In this document: positions 6,030 through 8,477 of the stretch, in pieces
Numbering within the stretch: the first letter of the stretch is position 1
Layout: every line of letters starts with the position of its first letter
Assembly: GCA_039809985.1 (NCBI GenBank)
Contig: JBDHWC010000115.1
Span: 1 to 8,477, forward strand
DNA from: JAICJJ01 sp039809985
GTDB lineage: Bacteria; Chloroflexota; Chloroflexia; Thermomicrobiales; UBA6265
Direction of reading: 5' to 3'
Length of the DNA stretch: 8,477 nt
Notes under the pieces: generated by a model
Seen by the model: only the letters and a program-made list of their open reading frames with translations
Database searches by the model: none
What the model was told of the DNA's origin: nothing
Translations under genes and position numbers: made by a program

Positions 6030-7320
6030 ACCAGTACCGCATCGCGTCCTTGAACAACATCGCGAGGTCGTCCGGCGATGCGGGGCGGGGGGCGAGCTTG
6101 GTGACGCGGTGCTGCGGCAGCGTCCCCTCGACGAGGGCCGGGATGTCGGCCTCGGTGAAGCCGACCGCGCCGAGCCCGTTCGGCATCTCGACCCGCTTCA
6201 TGATCGCGATCAGCGCGTCGGCGAGGATCTCGCCGGCGTCCTCCGGGGCCGCGCCGCGGGTTTCCGCGCCGAGGGCCCGGGCGGCGGCGAGGTGGCGCGC
6301 CGGGTCGGCCGCCGCCGTCCAGCGGAAGACCGCCGGCGCGTTGAGGATCACCGACATCCCGTGCGGCACGATCGGGTGGTCGGTCGGGTAGCCGTCCGGC
6401 ACGAAGTCGCGGACCATGCCGGAGACGGGGTAGCTCATCCCGTGCGGCAGGTGGACCCCGGCGTTGCCGAAGCCGATGCCGGCGAAGGCGGCGGCCATCA
6501 GCATCGCCGAGCGCGCCTCCTCGTCCCCGGCCGGGTCGGCCACGGCCCGCGCGATGTTGGCCGACATCAGTTCCAGCGCCTGCATCGACCAGAGGTCGCT
6601 GATCGGGTTGGCCCCTTGGTAGGCCGGGCGCAGCCCCGGTTCCGGCGGGGCCGGCCGGTCGTGGTAGGGCAGCGCCGTGTACGACTCGATGGCGTGGCTG
6701 AGCACGTCGAGGCCGGAGCAGGCGGCCACGCTCGGCGGCATCGTCTTCGTGTTGTCCGGGTCGACGATGCCGAGCACCGGCCGCAGGGCGCGGTGGGCGA
6801 TCCCCGTCTTGGCGTGCATCGCCACGAGGTCGAAGATCGCCACCCCGGTCGTCTCGCTGCCGGTCCCCGCCGTGGTCGGGATCGCGACCAGCGGCTTCAG
6901 CGGCCCCGGCACCGGCTTGCCGCCGCCGATCGGCGGGTTGACGTAGGCGAGGAAGTCGTCCGGCCACGTCGCGTAGAGGTTCGCCGCCTTCGCGGTGTCG
7001 ATCACCGAACCGCCGCCAACCGCGACGTAGCCGTCGAACCCGCCGGCGGCCGCGAAGTCGATCGCCTCCCGGAACGAGGCGTCGGTCGGCTCGACCCGGA
7101 CCCGGTCGTAGAGGACCGTCTCGACGCCCGCCCGCTTCGCCGCCGCCAGCACCGTCGCCACGCTCTCGCCGGCCGCCAGGCGCGGGTCGGTGACGACCAG
7201 TACCCGGCGGACCCCGAAGCGCCGCAGGTCGTCGCCGACCTCGCGGGTCGCGCCCGGCCCGAACTTGATGCTCGAGGTGTCCATCGTGAAGCGCGTCTCG
7301 CGCCCCGCCGCGCCTTCCAT
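6028..7320 (-). CDS. Iron-type alcohol dehydrogenase, hydroxyacid-oxoacid transhydrogenase-like
   Basis: A 430-residue group III (iron-containing) alcohol dehydrogenase. Long stretches recall animal ADHFE1, which oxidises 4-hydroxybutyrate to succinate semialdehyde while reducing 2-oxoglutarate to D-2-hydroxyglutarate. Resembling segments include 'KFGPGATREVG' (about residues 19-29), 'VRVEPTDASF', 'ANLYATWPDDFL', 'IPTTAGTGSETTGVAIFD', 'ESYTALPYH', 'AYQGANPISD', 'AFAGIGFGNAGVHLPHGMSYP' and 'GTLPQHRVTKLAP' near the end. The nucleotide-binding GGGS is at about 102-105. Expected metal ligands are present: D205, H209, H293 and H320. The ATG at 7320 has GGAGGAGG about 7 nt upstream, and 'FTMDTSSIKFGPG' begins the conserved fold shortly after; an upstream in-frame extension to 7662 is low-complexity and antisense to the next gene. 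Substrate assignment rests on family similarity only. The gap to the Lrp gene is 160 bp of repeats. Confidence 0.9.
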   Translation of the reverse strand: MEGAAGRETRFTMDTSSIKFGPGATREVGDDLRRFGVRRVLVVTDPRLAAGESVATVLAAAKRAGVETVLYDRVRVEPTDASFREAIDFAAAGGFDGYVAVGGGSVIDTAKAANLYATWPDDFLAYVNPPIGGGKPVPGPLKPLVAIPTTAGTGSETTGVAIFDLVAMHAKTGIAHRALRPVLGIVDPDNTKTMPPSVAACSGLDVLSHAIESYTALPYHDRPAPPEPGLRPAYQGANPISDLWSMQALELMSANIARAVADPAGDEEARSAMLMAAAFAGIGFGNAGVHLPHGMSYPVSGMVRDFVPDGYPTDHPIVPHGMSVILNAPAVFRWTAAADPARHLAAARALGAETRGAAPEDAGEILADALIAIMKRVEMPNGLGAVGFTEADIPALVEGTLPQHRVTKLAPRPASPDDLAMLFKDAMRYW

Positions 7321-7352
7321 CCGCTCGCCTCCTCCCCCGTGCCACTGACCGA

Positions 7353-7366
7353 CAAGGATACCCTTG
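7353..7366. promoter_or_regulatory. Palindrome upstream of the transhydrogenase gene, possible operator
   Basis: CAAGG (7353-7357) and CCTTG (7362-7366) form an inverted repeat around ATAC, 33 bp upstream of the ATG at 7320. On the minus strand it contains TATCCT (7360-7355), a four-of-six -10-like hexamer, but no good -35 lies 16-18 nt upstream. The 184-bp divergent gap (7321-7504) must hold promoters for both flanking genes; I could not identify the rightward one. Confidence 0.3.
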
Positions 7367-7504
7367 CCCTGCCGGTTCCCCGGCCCTCCGTTGTTGCGCT
7401 CCTGACGCGACGCGGGCAGCGTCTGCAACGCGGTTGATGGGCCGACGGTGGTACACACTGGACGAAACCCGGTGTCGGTCGGGCGTGCGACGGCAGGTGG
7501 CGCC

Positions 7505-8041
7505 ATGCGGTTGCGCAGCGTGGTTGGGATCGTGGCCCTCGGGGCGGCCGCAGCGTGGCTCCGGAGCGCCGACCAGCCGCGGGCACGGTCGGGCGCAGCG
7601 AGCAGCCCCGACCGTGACCTGCGGCGAAGGCCGCTCCGGGCGTTCAACCATGCCGTCCTCAACCCCGCCTTGCTGACCTTGGCCGGGCGGGCCGACCGCT
7701 CCTACCCTGCGGTGATCCGACACACGGGCCGCCGCAGCGGGCGGCCCTACGCGACGCCGGTCGCGGCGGTGCCGGTCCCCGGCGGCTTCGTCGTGCCCCT
7801 GCCCTACGGCCCCGACACCGACTGGTGCCTGAACGTCCGCGCCGCGGGCGGCGGCAGCATCGAGCGGAACAGGCGCCCCGTTCGGGTCGTGCGGCCGGAG
7901 TTGCTGACGGAGGCGGAGGCCGCGCCCCTGATCTCCCCGCGGCAACGGCGTCTGCTCGGCTGGTTCGGCGTCCGGGACTACCTGCTGCTCCACGACGCGG
8001 CGGCGGCAGCCGGCCCCGAGCTCGGCCCGGGGGCCGGCTGA
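7505..8041 (+). CDS. Deazaflavin (F420)-dependent nitroreductase/quinone-reductase family protein
   Basis: A 178-residue protein resembling the Ddn-like split beta-barrel family (Pfam PF04075), whose studied members use reduced coenzyme F420 to reduce quinones or nitro compounds. The diagnostic stretch is 'HTGRRSGRPYATPV' (about 73-86), then 'VVPLPYGPDTDWCLNVRAAG' (about 96-115), the cofactor-side 'W-x-x-N' segment of the family, and 'ELLTEAEAAPLI' near the end. The first 19 residues include a hydrophobic run ('VVGIVALGAAAAWL'), which may be a membrane anchor or signal; this is not part of the core domain. ATG 7505 is preferred for an AGGTGG about 7 nt upstream; an in-frame GTG at 7448 lacks a clear ribosome site. 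The gene diverges from the transhydrogenase and overlaps the next gene by one base. Use of F420 is inferred from family membership. Confidence 0.85.
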   Translation: MRLRSVVGIVALGAAAAWLRSADQPRARSGAASSPDRDLRRRPLRAFNHAVLNPALLTLAGRADRSYPAVIRHTGRRSGRPYATPVAAVPVPGGFVVPLPYGPDTDWCLNVRAAGGGSIERNRRPVRVVRPELLTEAEAAPLISPRQRRLLGWFGVRDYLLLHDAAAAAGPELGPGAG

Positions 8042-8477
8042 TGACGCGCCGCTTCCGCGACCGCCGTGACGCCGGCCGTCAGCTCGCCGCGTCCCTCGCC
8101 GGGCTGGCCGGCACGCCCAACCTCGTGGTGCTCGGCCTGCCGCGCGGCGGGGTGCCGGTCGCGGCGGAGGTGGCGGCCGCGCTCGGCGCGCCGCTCGACG
8201 TCTTCGTCGTCCGCAAGCTCGGCGTGCCGGGGCACGAGGAACTGGCGATGGGGGCGATCGCCTCCGGCGGCGCGCGGGTCCTGAACGAGGAACTCGTCCG
8301 CGACCTCGGCCTTCCCGCCGCGGCGGTGGCCGCGGTGGAGGCCCGCGAGCAGGACGAACTCGCCCGCCGCGAGCGGCGCTTCCGCGGCGACCGGCCACCG
8401 CTCGACCTGCGCGGCGCGACCGTGCTGCTGGTCGACGACGGGCTCGCCACCGGCTCGACGATGCGCGCCGCCGCCCT
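8041..8477 (+). CDS. Phosphoribosyltransferase-domain protein (COG1926-like), cut by window end
   Basis: The first 145 residues are visible and the frame remains open at the right edge, so the gene is partial by window truncation only. The start ATG overlaps the preceding TGA (TGATG, 8039-8043), which suggests reinitiation from the Ddn-like gene. 'LGLPRGGVPVA' (about 31-41) is the PRTase loop that opens the fold. 'VVRKLGVPGHEELAMGAIA' (about 57-73) is characteristic of the stand-alone COG1926 type. 'VLLVDDGLATGSTM' (about 128-141) is the PRPP-binding motif, with the two acidic residues and the TGST phosphate loop. Known PRTases transfer ribose-5-phosphate from PRPP to a base, but the substrate of this subgroup is uncertain. 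Some relatives carry a C-terminal alpha/beta-hydrolase domain; whether this one does cannot be seen. Confidence 0.9.
   Translation, partial: MTRRFRDRRDAGRQLAASLAGLAGTPNLVVLGLPRGGVPVAAEVAAALGAPLDVFVVRKLGVPGHEELAMGAIASGGARVLNEELVRDLGLPAAAVAAVEAREQDELARRERRFRGDRPPLDLRGATVLLVDDGLATGSTMRAAA

Noticed and set aside
7321..7662. N-terminal extension of the transhydrogenase to 7662
   Set aside because: It would be antisense to the Ddn-like gene and low in complexity, while the ATG at 7320 has a near-ideal ribosome site and matches the start of the conserved fold.
5777..8398. 873-residue minus-strand open frame across three genes
   Set aside because: It is out of frame with the Lrp, transhydrogenase, Ddn-like and phosphoribosyltransferase genes, all of which have clear motifs; the frame is long only because stop codons are rare in GC-rich DNA.

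Overview
The window is very GC-rich DNA whose genes have leaderless-free, well-spaced Shine-Dalgarno sites and frequent GTG starts. Several features fit a thermomicrobial Chloroflexota bacterium: a Tat-type exported Cys-rich protein that opens with 'DPTRFDRL', a Ddn-like deazaflavin (F420) family protein, and long intergenic GC-rich repeats. This placement is inference from family resemblance, not from a marker gene.

Layout from left to right. Positions 1-186 hold no convincing gene, only a hairpin just past the end of the first gene. Positions 187-1998 (minus) encode a roughly 600-residue exported protein with about 112 cysteines, preceded by a reasonable promoter. Positions 2218-3525 (minus) encode a 12-helix-type major facilitator transporter of the oxalate/formate-antiporter-like kind, with a near-consensus promoter at 3618-3646. 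Positions 3661-4170 are a non-coding tandem repeat array: a 19-21 bp core occurs three times directly and once inverted, and two internal hairpins keep their stems through paired base changes. Positions 4180-5867 (minus) are a two-gene operon, an Lrp/AsnC-type regulator followed by a class I PLP aminotransferase with a 4-bp ATGA overlap. Positions 5913-6029 are a small repeat block bounded by a perfect 13-bp inverted repeat; it contains two heptamer tandem repeats, one of which is a strong G-quadruplex candidate on the minus strand. Positions 6028-7320 (minus) encode an iron-type alcohol dehydrogenase closely resembling hydroxyacid-oxoacid transhydrogenase (ADHFE1). The last two genes point right: a Ddn-like F420-family protein (7505-8041) and, overlapping its stop by one base, a COG1926-like phosphoribosyltransferase that runs off the window edge.

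The genes look like ordinary housekeeping and accessory metabolism: amino-acid or keto-acid interconversion (aminotransferase, 2-oxoglutarate-dependent transhydrogenase), an organic-acid-type transporter, and redox and nucleotide-salvage-like functions. The likely regulatory link is the Lrp protein acting on its own aminotransferase. I see no defence system, prophage, integrase or CRISPR. The most unusual material is non-coding (the covarying repeat array and the G-rich heptamer block) together with the cysteine-dense exported protein.
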